Below, piece by piece: positions 11,301 through 22,599 of a stretch of DNA of 64,000 bases. The translations under genes and the position numbers were made by a program. This DNA is from Desarmillaria ectypa (taxonomy: Eukaryota; Basidiomycota; Agaricomycetes; Agaricales; Physalacriaceae): assembly GCA_030407005.1 (NCBI GenBank), contig JAUDYN010000005.1, positions 3,968,001 through 4,032,000 of the forward strand, written 5' to 3'. The first letter of the stretch is position 1. Each line of letters starts with the position of its first letter. The notes under the pieces were generated by a model. It saw only the letters and a program-made list of their open reading frames with translations, had not been told where the DNA came from and did no database searches.

Positions 11301-14300
11301 CTATTTGTCCGGAACGATACTAACACCTGGCAGACCGTGGACCCAATCAAAGCATATCGGATCAGCACTCCAGATCGGCTTCATTTTCCTCAGAAGAACA
11401 ACAGATGCCCGTTTTTTGTATGGGTGCTTATTGAGTATTCCCTTGAAGGAGAGAATATCAAGATATTTGTACTGCTCGTCTGTGTTGATAACCTTGTAGA
11501 CTGACGGTGAACAGCCAGAGATATTTATCGTATACCGAGGGTGTCCTTTCCTGTCGAACTGCCATGGAAGTTTAGTTTCAGTGTCCAATAGTCTCTCAAT
11601 CGCACTTGAAGGAGCCAGTGGTGTCGTGGGTGACCCTTGCGAAGACGATGATACCATCAGACTGTGACTCCCAGCAAGCTGCATCGTGATGACGATATAA
11701 GGCACGTCAATATCTGTATCCTCGTCCAACCAAAATCCAAGCGCTTCCGCACTGATAGTATCGTTCCTCCCGTAGAACTTCCGCTCGTCCTCGACAGATA
11801 TCATGATACCCGAGCGTTGGAACCGGTCAAGCGGTATCCGGTCAACATCAAAGTCTGGACGCCCGGCCTGCTCTTTGGGAACGATGAGAAGAGGAATGAA
11901 GATATCGACGAGGGAATGTCCAAAGGAGCATTGATAAGCCATGCCACGGATGAACGCCGCCATCCCAAAGCCAGAATTGATAGCATCAGAAGATCCAGCG
12001 CGTCCAAAGTGGGCGAAGTGCACGTATGCGTACTCGAACGCCTCAGCAAAAGTCACTCCTCCCACCCGATTATCAGCCATGCTCTGAAAAAGCTTGTAAA
12101 GATGCTCTTCAGGAAGAAGGGCGGCTAAAAAGTCCATCAGAAGGATAGGTCTCGAATAAACGGCCTGGTTATGACGGTGGGAATCCGGCATCGTAGGATG
12201 TTTCTTGTCCAGTAGCAGTCGATGTATTGCCGCATCCCAGGCTTTCGTAAGGATAATTCTGGCAACGAGTTGGCACCTTTCATCATTATCGAGGAGATCG
12301 TCTTCAAAAAGGCGGTGAACAACTTGCACCATGTCAACTCGTTCCTCATATATGGAAATGGCAGCTGCTTCCGCCAGGATCGGCTCCGAAGGATACCCAG
12401 ACGTCGTATACTCCCCATGGGCTGGAGCGGAGAACATCATCCGCATGTGTGCTCTCACCATCTCCTCTTGCAGTCGGCGAGACTCCTCTCGACGAGGTTC
12501 ATATTCAATCATAACCCTGATATCCACTAGAGCCATCTTGAACACATCGAGCTCTCCCCTCAGTCCGCTCCCGGACATCACAGTCCCAGGCTCACGCATG
12601 TGAATCCCAAATTTCGGCATTGGTGTACAATCCTTGTGTGTCAACTTGGTCCTAGCCAAATATATGATCCACTGTTCCAAGGCGCCCGCAGCGAGCATCG
12701 TATGCCACCTGGAGCGTTAATATTAATTCAGCGCAATGGAGGTCAGAGGAACGTGAAACCTACATCGGCCGTCCAAGGCGAGCAAGATGTCGGATGCTCC
12801 GTATGCGTTCAAACGTCAGCTCGGGATCGTTGCATTGGATATTTGCACAGACATCAAAGGGGAGAACAATGAAGGGCGCAGGCAACGTGGCAATAATATT
12901 GAACTCCCGGACTGATACACTGTTGGACACGGGCAAGCTCAGCGCCCCGCTCGTCGACATGAACATGATGAAGTGGTAGGGATCGTCGAGCTCGGCCATC
13001 ACTGAACATAACGAGGCATAGTTATTTTGTGCGCTGACATCTCTTGGGATGAGGGTATGAGCCCCGTCAATATAAATCAGTAGCTTCAAGTTCTTGCTGG
13101 GGTTGGCCGTCAACATGCTGATCAGATCCCTGTAGGCCTTCTTGATGCGCCGAGTAAGCTTCACCTTTTCACTGTAAGGATCCGATCGCGAAAGCACATC
13201 TTCGGCTTCCAACTATGAGTACATCAGCGTTGCACAGGTAGCAAGGAAGGACGGGTCTCACCCGTCGAGCCTCCCTGGTGATGTTGTCATATAGAATCTC
13301 ACGATTGTTGCCTTCAGCCAAATAACTTTTCCAGCGGAGTGCTGTATCCTCCTCTGTTTTGTCTCCTCCTAGTGTCTTGAGGACTTCCCGAACCTTCTCC
13401 AAGAGGGTGTACAAGAAACACAAGTATCGAATTTGAAGGTTACCGTGAGGATAAATCAAGTAATTGCGAAGTTCAGTGTCTGGGTCAGGATATGCTGTGG
13501 CCGAGTCAGATGCGACGATATGATATAAAAATAAAAAGGCCCACGGGATCCACTACTGTACTCTCTGATATTAATCGGAATAGTGAATATTTGCGCTGCT
13601 ATTTCATGCATTGTTCGTGATTTCCCTGTACCTGAACTTTGAATCATTGCACCAATGTACCCGTGGCCATCCAGCTTTGAGAATGCGAGGTGGTTTTCGA
13701 TTTCAGCGATGATGGCTGCAGGATAATCACCGATGTATTGTGAATTCCATGCTTGTACGGCTGCGGTAGCTAGACGAGCTCGATTGATGCCTATGATGAG
13801 GGGCAAAGTCAGCGCACAAAGAAGCAAAATGAAGTTGAGGATGTACTACTAAGTACACTCATCATCTGAGGTAGCCGGATGGCACCTATACGATGATCCC
13901 CGAGTCAGCTTTGCAGATGGTTGGCTGGTAGATATACCTACCAATTCTGAAAAGGTCACGAACACTCTGGTGTGTATTTTCCTGATCGCACACCTTACGT
14001 GCAGCGTTCAGAACAACGTCGAAAAATTCTTCTTCGGTCTGTAGGAGTCTTTGTAGGGAATTGGGGCTGATTTTATCAATGTCTATCTCCGCCTTGTCAA
14101 AATTCCCTGCGCCTCTCAGCAATCGTTCCGTGAATATCACTAGATACAGCAATTTCGTCTTGTCGAAAGGATCGTCCCGTATAACCGTTGGAAGTTCTTC
14201 ACGTGAATAGGCTAAATGGATATCAACAATGCTCTGAACCTCTTCTGGGGTGAGTCGTTCATCGAGAAGTAACGGGGGAGAGGAACGTTTTCCCGGAGGA

Positions 14301-14368
14301 GAGTCATCCGCTAAGGATATATCAGAGCGCGACCTTTTGGTAGAAGAATTGCTGCCTTGGTAGTTCAT
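11301..14368 (-). CDS. P-loop NTPase family protein, copy 1 (Walker B Glu replaced by Gly)
   Basis: Six exons on the minus strand (14368-13942, 13885-13859, 13790-13554, 13494-13262, 13212-12764, 12708-11301) sum to 2781 nt, 926 residues, with every junction in frame. Order of parts: a charged N-terminal module of about 142 residues (KRSRSDISLADDSPPGKRSS, then helices); a P-loop MIQSSGTGKSRTMHEIA near residues 203-209; a helical linker; Walker B LLIYIDGAHTL near 353-360; then a C-terminal domain of about 470 residues beginning WHTMLAAGALEQW, with no recognised fold. The catalytic acid after the Walker B Asp is Gly here but Glu in copy 2 (35831-39056), so hydrolysis may be impaired. The layout and SSGTGKS motif recall the large fungal NTPase families discussed with Crinkler/RHS-type proteins; that link is inference and needs a profile search. 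No signal peptide. Confidence 0.8.
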
Positions 14369-15017
14369 GATAGATGAATGAAGAGAAAGCGGGTATCCGT
14401 ATCCGTATCATTTAACCGTGATAGAACCAAGATGACGTCATTGACATCTTCTTTTCACCGCTACCACTTAGTTCTCGACAACTAAGAGCGATTCATCTCA
14501 AGCCGAACTTAAATGGTGATGCGAGATTTCTTCCTAGAGTGAGCGTCGTGACCATCGACAAGGCAGCTGCTCGTACTGAAATACAGGGAGGTAAAGTGAG
14601 GTGTGTTGTCTATCGCGCTGAGGAATTGATTTGAGGATAGTATACGAATTTTCAAGTTCTTCATAGTTTCAAATCATGGGAAGTCTTCTTCTAAAGCTGC
14701 CAATGTACTTCGAGGTGCAAACTATACGGGTTTCCATCATGGTCCCGGCTCGTCGGGTACGGACCGGGTCATCCAGGGTCATCTCTCTTCCGGTTACACA
14801 ATCGGAGATCAATGAATTCAGTCAACTGGAATTGCTTAGCTGGCTGACTGGCCTTTCCCTTTATCTTCAGCGCAGGCTGTCGCCATCGCTGACTGTTTCT
14901 TAATAAGCACGTCCCTTTAAAGGCCACATCGGAACAGGCAAACCATCATCAGGTTGATGGCAATTCGAGTGGATCAGTAAGCATTCAGTTACCGCTCTTA
15001 TTCAGCTAGCTCAAAGC
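14369..15017. other. divergent promoter region
   Basis: Separates the NTPase gene (minus) and OYE copy B (plus). One 75-codon frame at 14676-14903 lacks support. Confidence 0.45.
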
Positions 15018-15025
15018 TATAAAAG
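15018..15025 (+). promoter_or_regulatory. TATA box of OYE copy B
   Basis: TATAAAAG, 37 bp upstream of the ATG at 15055. Confidence 0.6.
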
Positions 15026-15054
15026 CAGCCGTGTTTGTTCCCTTTACATCGACA

Positions 15055-16264
15055 ATGGCAGACTCAAAACTCTTTCAGCCCATAAAAATCGGAAATCTCA
15101 CCCTAAATCACCGTATTGTCCTCGCACCGTTGACGCGATACAAGTCCTCGGAGACAGGACATGTCCCGTATACGTCTGTCATGAAGGAGTACTATTCGCA
15201 GAGAGGTAGCGATCCTGGTACCCTTCTGATTACGGAGGCGACGTTTATTGCGCAAAGGGCTGGGGGATACAAATATGTCCCAGGCTTATGGACACAAGAG
15301 CAGCTAGACGCGTGGAAGGAGGTATGTAGTTGTACCCTTCTCCAAAGCTTACCTCATCGTCAACTAGGTAACCGATGCTGTCCACGCCAAGGGCAGCTTC
15401 ATTTTCTGTCAACTGTGGGCTTTGGGGCGTACCGCTGACCTTTCCGACCTTAAAGACGAGAACCGTTCCCTCGAACTCGTCGCTCCCTCCGCCATCAAAC
15501 TCTCCGACTCTTCCGATACGCCCCGCCCGCTTACCCTAAACGAAATCCACGAGTACCCCAAGCTCTACGCCCAAGCAGCAGCGAATGCCGTGTTCAAAGC
15601 GGGTTTCGACGGCGTCGAGATCCACGGTGCGAATGGGTACCTCATCGACCAGTTCCTCCAGGACGTATCCAACAAGCGCACGGACGCATACGGGGGGAGC
15701 ATCGAGAACCGCGCACGCTTCGGACTCCAAGTCATCGATGCGGTCGTCAACGCCGTTGGAGCACGTCGTACTGCCATCCGGCTGAGCCCATGGTCCGCCT
15801 TCCAGGATATGCGCATGGACGACCCGGTCCCGACGTTCTCGTACCTCGTGACGAAGATTGGGCAGCGCCATGCGGATTTGGCGTATATACATGTCGTGGA
15901 GCCGAGGGTGTTTGGGAATATGCTGAGGGATGATGTGCGGCCGGGCGAGTCGAATGATTTTATAAGGGAGCTGTGGGCGCCGAGGCCGTTGATATCGGCT
16001 GGCGGGTATACGAGGGAGGGGGCGATGGAGGTGGCGGATCAGAAGGGGGATCTTGTTGCGTTTGGGAGGTATTTTATTTCGAATGTGAGTCGAGTCTTTG
16101 TTTGTCGGGTGCGTCCGGTCTAATGCCTTTTGCTTCGATAGCCTGATCTTCCGAAGAGGTTGAAGGAGAATATACCATTTACGCCGTATAATAGGTCGGC
16201 GTTCTATATCCGTGGAGAGGTTGCCGAGGGATATACAGACTACCCTTTTGCTTCCGAAGAGTAG
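15055..16264 (+). CDS. old yellow enzyme (NADPH dehydrogenase / ene-reductase), copy B
   Basis: Three exons (15055-15321, 15368-16084, 16142-16264; introns 46 and 57 bp) give 368 residues, the normal length for fungal OYEs. Landmarks of the FMN TIM barrel follow in order: KLFQPIKIGN; LAPLTRYKS; FIAQRAGGY; CQLWALGR (FMN-contacting Gln); KAGFDGVEIHGANGYLIDQF; the conserved NKRTDAYGGSIENRARF stretch; IRLSP; and GGYTREGAME with VAFGRYFISNPDLP near the end. OYEs transfer hydride from NADPH via FMN to activated C=C bonds of enones, nitroalkenes or oxylipins; the physiological substrate is unknown. ATG 15055 is chosen for its TATA box and its fit to the family N-terminus. An inverted paralogue (copy A) lies at 3950-5167, and the same tRNA-Ile follows each copy. 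Confidence 0.95.
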
Positions 16265-16406
16265 AGTGTTATCAAGATGTGGCAAATACTCTGAATAAAT
16301 GCGTAGGTTGGTTGTGTAGATAACGGGACATTGCCGTTTTTAATGAGAGTGATTTTCTTTCTCAGATAAATTGGAATAAATAAGCGTCCTAACACTCAAA
16401 TTCATA

Positions 16407-16480
16407 GGCCGACTAGCTCAGTTGGTTAGAGCGTCGTGCTAATAACGCGAAGGTCTTGGGTTCGATCCCCACGTTGGCCA
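16407..16480 (+). tRNA. tRNA-Ile(AAU)
   Basis: A 74-nt cloverleaf identical to the tRNA at 3675-3748: acceptor GGCCGAC/GTTGGCC with one G-U pair, anticodon AAU at the apex of CTAATAA, T-loop TTCGATC, discriminator A. It lies 142 bp after the stop of OYE copy B, on the same strand, as its twin follows OYE copy A. Confidence 0.95.
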
Positions 16481-16689
16481 CTCAGGAATTAATGCATGAG
16501 GATTTTTTTGGAAGAGCTAACTTGAGGTTTCTTATCACCCCAAGGTTTTGATATGGTATTTCACCATCACTTGAGAAGCACGGCAATTACCGAATTTTTA
16601 TCTGTTTTACTCTCATGAATTGCAATTTGCTGCAACCTTTACAATATAGAATATCAATGCAGTAGGATTGAATATGGCACCAACCTTAG

Positions 16690-17440
16690 AGAAGCGATAG
16701 TACACAGGTCGTCGTGAGGTGCAGCGGAAAGCAACATAGCAAGGTACTCGATGGTAGCTGGTGAGTCTCAACTCGAGCCATACATAGTGCTCTGCCAGTC
16801 AATGTAAGGCTGCAAGTCCGGTAAATGCGGCCATTATTTTCGACTGAGAGATCGGTGTTGTCAATGCCGGCCCGGGATCCGAGGGATTCAAGTAGAACGC
16901 CAGTGCTGGAGGAGCCGGCGCAGCTCAGGGAGATCGTGGGGTTTCAAATGGACCAGTTTAGAAGGTAGGTGAGAGGATGTAGCGCTAGTGGCTTGAGATT
17001 CGGTCCTGCGAAGCGCTAACTGGCAAGTGGCTTGTATGAAAGCAGTCTTAAGTGTCGGCGATGAAACTTCTCTGCGGCAGGCTTTTTATTATGCAACTTC
17101 CTAATATCCTCTTTGCTCCCGATCTGCCAAAAGAACTACATCGAACAAGATCATGTCTTTCATTACGGCACCCATATCTGCGTCGAAAGGTTTGAGCTAA
17201 CGACTGTCGAGTGAAACGCCATTTACGTGTTCTATGAGGATAAAATCTGATTCCGCGGTGGCTCTTAGTTTAAGGGTCCTGTTGCAGGCTGGGACGTGCG
17301 ATGTGGGTTCTCCGAAGAATTCTCAGACATATTCTATGATGGCGACTTTGCTTGCACGTTACCTGAGAGCGCAGAGTGCAATGGCTTCAACCCCGTTGTC
17401 AAATCCGAAAATAAAGAGTTTGTTATAGGCTCCTATGAAA
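16690..17440 (-). pseudogene. APH-like phosphotransferase fragment, copy A
   Basis: On the minus strand, 17440-17230 is homologous to the kinase N-lobe segment of the better preserved copy at 28544-29950 (FDNGVEAIA and VAIIEYV against FDNGAEAIARLP and VATMEYVQEVF). 16820-17000 resembles the C-lobe part of the copy at 40070-41555. Stops and gaps interrupt every frame. It is a relic of an aminoglycoside-phosphotransferase/fructosamine-kinase-like gene; the boundaries are approximate. Confidence 0.5.
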
Positions 17441-18082
17441 TACAATATTACTTTTATGTAGCAAGACCGACGGCGGACGATGATATGTTGTGAAGGCATC
17501 GACGTTAAATTTTACACGTCAACGCCTTCGTCTTGAAACTCGAATGTGATATTGACATTAAAAATATACAGAGTGCATCATGCCCTCTTGGCAAAAAAAA
17601 TCTGGTTAATTCACGAGGAACTATGGATATACATTTTGTGAGACGCTGACAGGGCGCGTGAAACAGCACAGTTCGACAAATACCGACACAAGATCTGACG
17701 TTGTCTTCCAGTTTCTTCAAATTCCAGAGATTGAAATCTTCCACTAGGCGATCCCAGACCCGTTTTACCACTCGACCCCGTGTCTAAGAGAATAGATCTT
17801 CGACTCCACAACCCAGGAGATCGGACGCCCCTGTGACAGTTCTATATAGCCGGAAGCAAAATTTGTTCTTGCTCAACATTCTAGTCAACATGATCTCTCT
17901 GCCTCTCCCCACCATTCAACTGACTACGATCAGCATCTCTTTGCCTCTCCCCACCCTCAAGAGGGTGCCTGCCCGGATTACCATACCCCGCCCCCTCATT
18001 CGACTAGTCAAACGTTCCGCACGGTCGATATTCAGGCCAAAAAAAATCCAGAGATCACCGTGACAGCCGGCGCCACGCAGTC
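17441..18082. other. intergenic, no clear gene
   Basis: A short repeated coding-like motif (SLPLPT, twice near 17890-17965) occurs in a 58-codon frame starting at ATG 17890. I cannot support it as a gene. Confidence 0.35.
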
Positions 18083-18496
18083 ATGACCATCGAAGAGCTC
18101 GGCGACATTATATCTCTCCACCCGCTCTTGGATTATTCGCGATATCCCTCCGAGTCGTTCCCAGACAGAATCGGAGGGAAACTTGAAAGGAGCCGAGATT
18201 CTAGTGTGTCGGTGTTTGCAGAGTCGTCGAGTCTGCTATCCGATTCTAGTCGAACGTCTTCAGCGTCGTCGATTCTGCTTTCCGAATCGAATCAAACATC
18301 TGCAGCGTCGTTGATTCTGCTGTCTGAGTCTGTGCCAAGTGCCATATTACCAAAAAGCGCAATTTACGCTTCCATCTTTAAAGAAAGTTTCAGATGGATC
18401 ATCATGATACTTATGTTTACTATCGTCAGGGTCAGCATTGAAGTTTTACTCCGTAGATATCGCATACATACAATATTCCCGTTGTCGTATCTCTAG
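18083..18496 (+). CDS. hypothetical Ser-rich protein with one membrane segment
   Basis: An uninterrupted frame of 137 codons from ATG 18083. The middle carries three imperfect repeats of SSxLLSxSxxTSSAS type, and near the C-terminus a hydrophobic stretch (WIIMILMFTIVRVSIEVLL) could span a membrane, followed by basic RRYR. No family recognised, no splice evidence. It could be a real single-pass membrane protein or a chance frame; it may also be joined to an upstream exon near 17890. Confidence 0.3.
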   Translation: MTIEELGDIISLHPLLDYSRYPSESFPDRIGGKLERSRDSSVSVFAESSSLLSDSSRTSSASSILLSESNQTSAASLILLSESVPSAILPKSAIYASIFKESFRWIIMILMFTIVRVSIEVLLRRYRIHTIFPLSYL

Positions 18497-18991
18497 ATTT
18501 TATACACTAGTTATTGGACTCTTAGCTACGTCATTTCTTGATGTCTTCGGACGGCGCCGTTTCCAATTTTTTCTCCAATTTATCTAGGCTTTCTGCCATG
18601 CTGTTGTGTATTTGACCTACCTCTGTTCTGGCAATATACGCCGACTCGTACGCAGTTCTCGGGTTGAAGCCCCCTCGCGTGGAAGATTTGTTACACTAGC
18701 AAAGGTTGGTTCCGGTTATCTTAGATTCGATTACTCGGTTTATAGAAAAGTGTACCTGATGGCAGAAATTCCTTGCCGAGATCCAACGGCTGACCATTAT
18801 TAACGCTAGCATATTGCCATCAGAATCAGTACGTCCATGGGGACATCTTTGCACCGTGTACATTCATTTGATGGTTCAGAGGTATGTTTTTTGTGGTGGA
18901 ATACTCTTCGTCGGTTGGTACCACGATCAAGCGGGACTTCGGTGAGTTGGAAGCTTTGGGAACAAATAGCTGCGGCCTCAACTGGCGGGTC
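18497..18991. other. intergenic, no gene seen
   Basis: Upstream region of the GMC fragment below. No motif recognised. Confidence 0.4.
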
Positions 18992-19450
18992 ATGGCTCTC
19001 TTACTCCTTTTCTTGCTTATATTATGCTCAGCGAACGCCTTCGGTGTAATGCATGAAACGCTCGAGCTACCAACTCTCAATTTCGATTTCATCATTATTG
19101 GAGGTTCATATTACTCTTCTTAAGATGGTCTTTCGTTAACTCTAAGCTCCAGGCAGGACGGCGGGAAATGTCCTTGCGAATCGTTTGACCGAGGACCCCG
19201 ATATTTCTGTGATGGTCTTCGAAGCAGGTGAATCGTAGGTGCAACTTCTTTGAAACCGTTCAATGCTAACTTCTTCTATAGAACAGAAGACGTATTGCTC
19301 TCTCAAGTACCCTTTCTTTGTCCTCAAATAACCCTCGACACTCCATGGGACCGGAATTACACCACGACCAAACAGCCTGGGTTGAACGGACGTTCTATCT
19401 CATTTCCTCGAGGATATGGACTGGGAGGAAGTAGCTGTACTTTTGCATGA
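18992..19450 (+). pseudogene. GMC oxidoreductase N-terminal fragment (copy 1)
   Basis: ATG 18992 starts a signal peptide (MALLLLFLLILCSANAFG), then FDFIIIGG, an intron, GRTAGNVLANRLTE and VMVFEAGES. A second intron is followed by VLLSQVPFL, PGLNGRSISFPRGYGLGGSS. This is the FAD-binding N-terminus of secreted glucose-methanol-choline oxidoreductases such as aryl-alcohol oxidase. Homology stops right after GLGGSS, and nothing of the substrate domain or catalytic His follows, so the copy is truncated. The surviving exons are open and their splice sites look usable. Related copies lie at 25244, 31301 and 34071. Confidence 0.8.
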
Positions 19451-19675
19451 AAGACGAGATTGCTGATACGAAGTCAGACTATATGGCATATACGCTTCAA
19501 ATCCGTTCATTGATCTTCCGAACCAGAATCTAACGAAGATTACCCAAGCATTGTCCATACCAAGTTCACTCAGATAAAAGGATGCTACGATATTATTATA
19601 TAACCAGCATAACTAATGCTCATCAACAACGCGTGAAACAATCTAAACGAGCGCCAACATACTCAAAACGAGGTG

Positions 19676-20046
19676 TCAAAGGCTTCGACCGGGGACCTGT
19701 AGACATATTGATCAGAGCGGTTTTGCCGTGCAAAAACAGACATACCTCTTCAGAAAGATGAACGTTGTCGTCGGCGTTTGCACGCCTGGCCTGATAGGTT
19801 TTGCCGCTTGCATAGCTGGGGCCACCGTCATTAGATTTGGTGACGTCTGCGGAAGGGCCATTCGATGGAGCGACGTCGCGACCGTTGTGTACTCTGTTCT
19901 CGACCTGTTCTAGACATTAGAGCGGAACAGCGCAGAACGAAGTAACGTACATTCTGAACTTTGTCAGAAATTGACGGCGCAGCGTGTGCGGACATGGTGA
20001 GAACGAGCGCAATGATGGCAGCGGCGTTGACAACGTTGAAGAACAT
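19676..20046 (-). CDS. candidate small secreted protein
   Basis: ATG at 20046 (minus) is followed by a clear secretion signal (MFFNVVNAAAIIALVLTMSA, then HAAP). A 46-bp intron (donor GTACGT, acceptor AACAG) follows, then a hydrophilic stretch with VENRVHNGRDVAPSNG and SYASGKTYQARRAN, and HLSEE. A second GTATGT..ACAG intron would give a short end and a TGA at 19676, about 90 residues in all; without it the frame runs on to about 19630. A TATAAAAG at 20148-20155 lies 102 bp upstream. The mature product is small, polar and Cys-poor, with a possible RR processing site. No family recognised. Confidence 0.55.
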
Positions 20047-20147
20047 AGTGATGGTATGGATTTGGACTAGAGAGCGTGAAAAATGTAGTAGATATGATGG
20101 AAGTAGAGGGAAGAGTTGGGAGATGTAGGATGTCGAATCGTCCCGCT

Positions 20148-20155
20148 CTTTTATA
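20148..20155 (-). promoter_or_regulatory. TATA box of the small secreted protein gene
   Basis: TATAAAAG on the minus strand, 102 bp before the ATG at 20046. Confidence 0.5.
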
Positions 20156-20199
20156 CCCTGAGGGCCCACCCCAGGTAGCGCAGATCCCAGCCACAGTCG

Positions 20200-21639
20200 A
20201 CGTCATTTGCACAACGGTGACGGAATGCATGACACGCGCATCGACGCGCTATTTCCCAATTCGGATGTCAAGGTCCCGATCCCGCCCCCAAGGTTGGGCC
20301 CTCGCTGCATCCCGTGCCGTCGCGAGAAATCTCCTTGTCATCGTAGTCCTATGCTTAAGAGTTGCGACCGTCCTACCCAGCTGTGCAAGTAAACAATCGG
20401 TATTTTGCGGCGATGAACACGTAGCAATGTCAGGTACTTTGGATTTTGAATACTGAACTTGGTGCCGCAGAAATGGGAAGCTGAGGTAGACGAGAGGGAC
20501 AGATGTAGGAACGCCGCCAGCACTCGTAAGGAGGACGTGCGATCACAACTATCCACGGAACGGGACTGGATGGCTTTAAAGCACTTTCATCAGGGCCAGA
20601 GGACGACGAGACGTCTTTGGATCCAACTTCACATTCGCATAGGGAGTTCGTATACCCGAACAAAGAAAACAAACTAGTTGATGAAGATCTCATTGCCGCG
20701 AATTTTTTTTTTGCTGCACTAGTACTAGTGACGTCGATCTCCGTTTTGAGAGGTAAGAACCGTGCGCCCTCAAGGACATGTTACATTGCAGCTACAATAT
20801 AGGGCCTTCGGAATGTAGGACGTGTTCTTATTTGCACGACGTCGTGTCCTTCCGGATGGTGGTAATCGTTGTTCGCAAGGGACCGTGTGTTAGAACGAGT
20901 GGTTGAGGTCATCCGTGCTGACTTACTGTCGTTTCCTTAATAGAGTTGAGGGCTATCTCTATGTGCAACAGAACTGCCTAGAGAAGGCCAAAAGAATACT
21001 GCCTTGTCGGTCCTGAACCGTCTGTAACATCTGCGAGCTTTCCTTGCTCTTTTAGAACAAATCAACACATCGCAATAGTTCACCGACTCCCCAGCGTCTA
21101 TGCACTTGTCCAAACCATCCAGCCTCAGCTACACGCTAAGTTAAGTTACGGAAGGGACATGAGGATGTAGGAGAACGATAGATAGAAAATGATAATAAAA
21201 TTTGGTAAAGATAAGAGGATAAGGTAAGAAATCATTGATTTCTTGGGTTTAGGGTGAGAGAAAACAGCTTCGAGGTACGAGCTAGTTGAGCGGAGGAAGA
21301 AACGGCAACGAAAATTGCACTGGGGGGAAAGGAAGCCGGAAGCTCAGACTTGCGTAGTGGTAGAAGCTGAAATCTCAGGTGTTCGGGATACCTGGAACCT
21401 GGACAGCTGAGAAAAGTAGCTGCAGGCACAACCCAAGCACAGAAGGGAGTAGGTGGGCGGGTCAAAGAGAGAGAGCGAGGAGAGCCGACGAAGCGACTTG
21501 GAAGAATCAGCGAGTGAAAATACACGAGCGTAGAATAGCTCGAAGAAGATCGCGTTGCTTGGTAGACAGTACTTAGCCAAACAAATCAGTCACGCACGCT
21601 AGGCGAAGAGCACTGATGTTCATTCTTCTCTGTGCTTGT
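20200..21639. other. intergenic, no gene seen
   Basis: Frames of 60-126 codons exist on both strands but none shows a domain, a family motif or a coherent exon chain. Confidence 0.4.
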
Positions 21640-21890
21640 TGTGAAAAACGGGGGATGAATAGATCAGTTCGTTCCCAGTTGGTACATGCGCGGTGTCAGG
21701 CCAATAGTATTGCGCTTGGCTGAGCTCTGCAAACGCATGCAGATGTACACTACTGTACCTACTTATATACTAAATGCTAATGTACTAGAATCTTCTACAA
21801 CTTTCCTAATATTTCTCTCTTAATCAGCAAGTTCGGCATGATGCCGGATTGCCATCATCTCGGCTCAACTCTCAAATCCCAACAGTGCTT
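21640..21890 (+). repeat. dispersed repeat, copy 1
   Basis: About 250 bp (from AAAAACGGGGGAT through CGGTGTCAGGCCAATAGTAT to GTTCGGCATGATGCC and the ATCATCTCGGCTCAAC end) is repeated at 30343-30800 with high identity. It is non-coding in both places. This copy is the uninterrupted form; the other carries a solo LTR. Confidence 0.8.
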
Positions 21891-21925
21891 AACTTGCCTA
21901 TCACAAGTTTTGAGCCGTTCGTTCC

Positions 21926-22168
21926 TCACGTCAAACTTGTGGGGCACCCTTGTAAAAATTCTTCCATTCCTTCTGCCTGTGCGAGACGTCTCTGAATCTG
22001 TTTAGAAAAAGGTTTCAAAATGCGTTTAGGAGAATTTTCAGCGGCCCTTCTGGTTGGCGCAATGTCTGAGCTCGACGATGCGGCAAATTTTGACAGTTGC
22101 TGCAGCGCGTTCCGGTACTGGTGTCTTGCAAGAAATTCGTTGCTAGTGAGCAACGAGGGTATGGTCAT
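21926..22168 (-). CDS. hypothetical short protein, start uncertain
   Basis: An 80-codon minus-strand frame with helical, basic character (residues such as RRAAENSPKR and KQIQRR) preceded by a hydrophobic IALVLMTIP that would resemble the end of a signal peptide if an upstream exon supplied the start. An acceptor-like CAACAG precedes it, but no matching first exon was found. It is listed because the composition is protein-like; a chance frame cannot be excluded. Confidence 0.22.
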   Translation of the reverse strand: MTIPSLLTSNEFLARHQYRNALQQLSKFAASSSSDIAPTRRAAENSPKRILKPFSKQIQRRLAQAEGMEEFLQGCPTSLT

Positions 22169-22599
22169 GAGAACGAGGGCAATCGAGGCTGTTGTGGATG
22201 GACACTGGTCTCCTTATCACGACGTGGCATCTAGCCAGGGATTTCTTTGATGCGCCATGGAAGAAAGGCATGGACGAAGGCAGACGAATCGGCAACTAGG
22301 TCCGCCGCATCGTGGGAATACGAACCGTAACCATTTGTAGGAAGCCACTTCATCTGCCCTCGTGCATAACGAAACGATACACACCCATGCTGTGTACTAG
22401 GAACGAAACCCCACTCAAAGTGCGTACAATCGAGGGCCACAAAGGATAATGCAAACACGTAAACGTCGCTGCGTAAGGTCAGAAAATTTCCCTGCGACCC
22501 CACCCCACTAGCCAACTCCCCTTTAAGACGAGACCTCTCAGGCGGAACGACTCCAGGACTTGAACCGAGCACTGCAGTCGCTTGAACGTACCCACTCTT

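Larger units (their letters stand above)
10338..14368 (+). repeat. segmental duplication, copy 1
   Basis: This block (3' end of the Pro/Ser-rich gene, about 585 bp spacer, whole NTPase gene on minus) is repeated in the same order and orientation at 34868-39056. Identity is uneven: very high over NTPase exon 1, lower over the C-terminal exon. Confidence 0.85.

Noticed and set aside
11664..12128. 154-codon plus-strand frame
   Set aside because: Antisense to the NTPase last exon, which has paralogue support in the other strand.
15536..16285. 249-codon minus-strand open frame
   Set aside because: Antisense shadow of the intact OYE exons; Arg/His/Pro-rich composition and no domain.
3675..16480. 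A secondary-metabolite cluster of OYE, reductase and GMC genes
   Set aside because: No backbone synthase, transporter or pathway regulator is present; proximity is explained by duplications.
21232..21580. Two overlapping minus-strand frames of 97 and 78 codons
   Set aside because: No family motif, signal peptide or splice partners; kept as intergenic.
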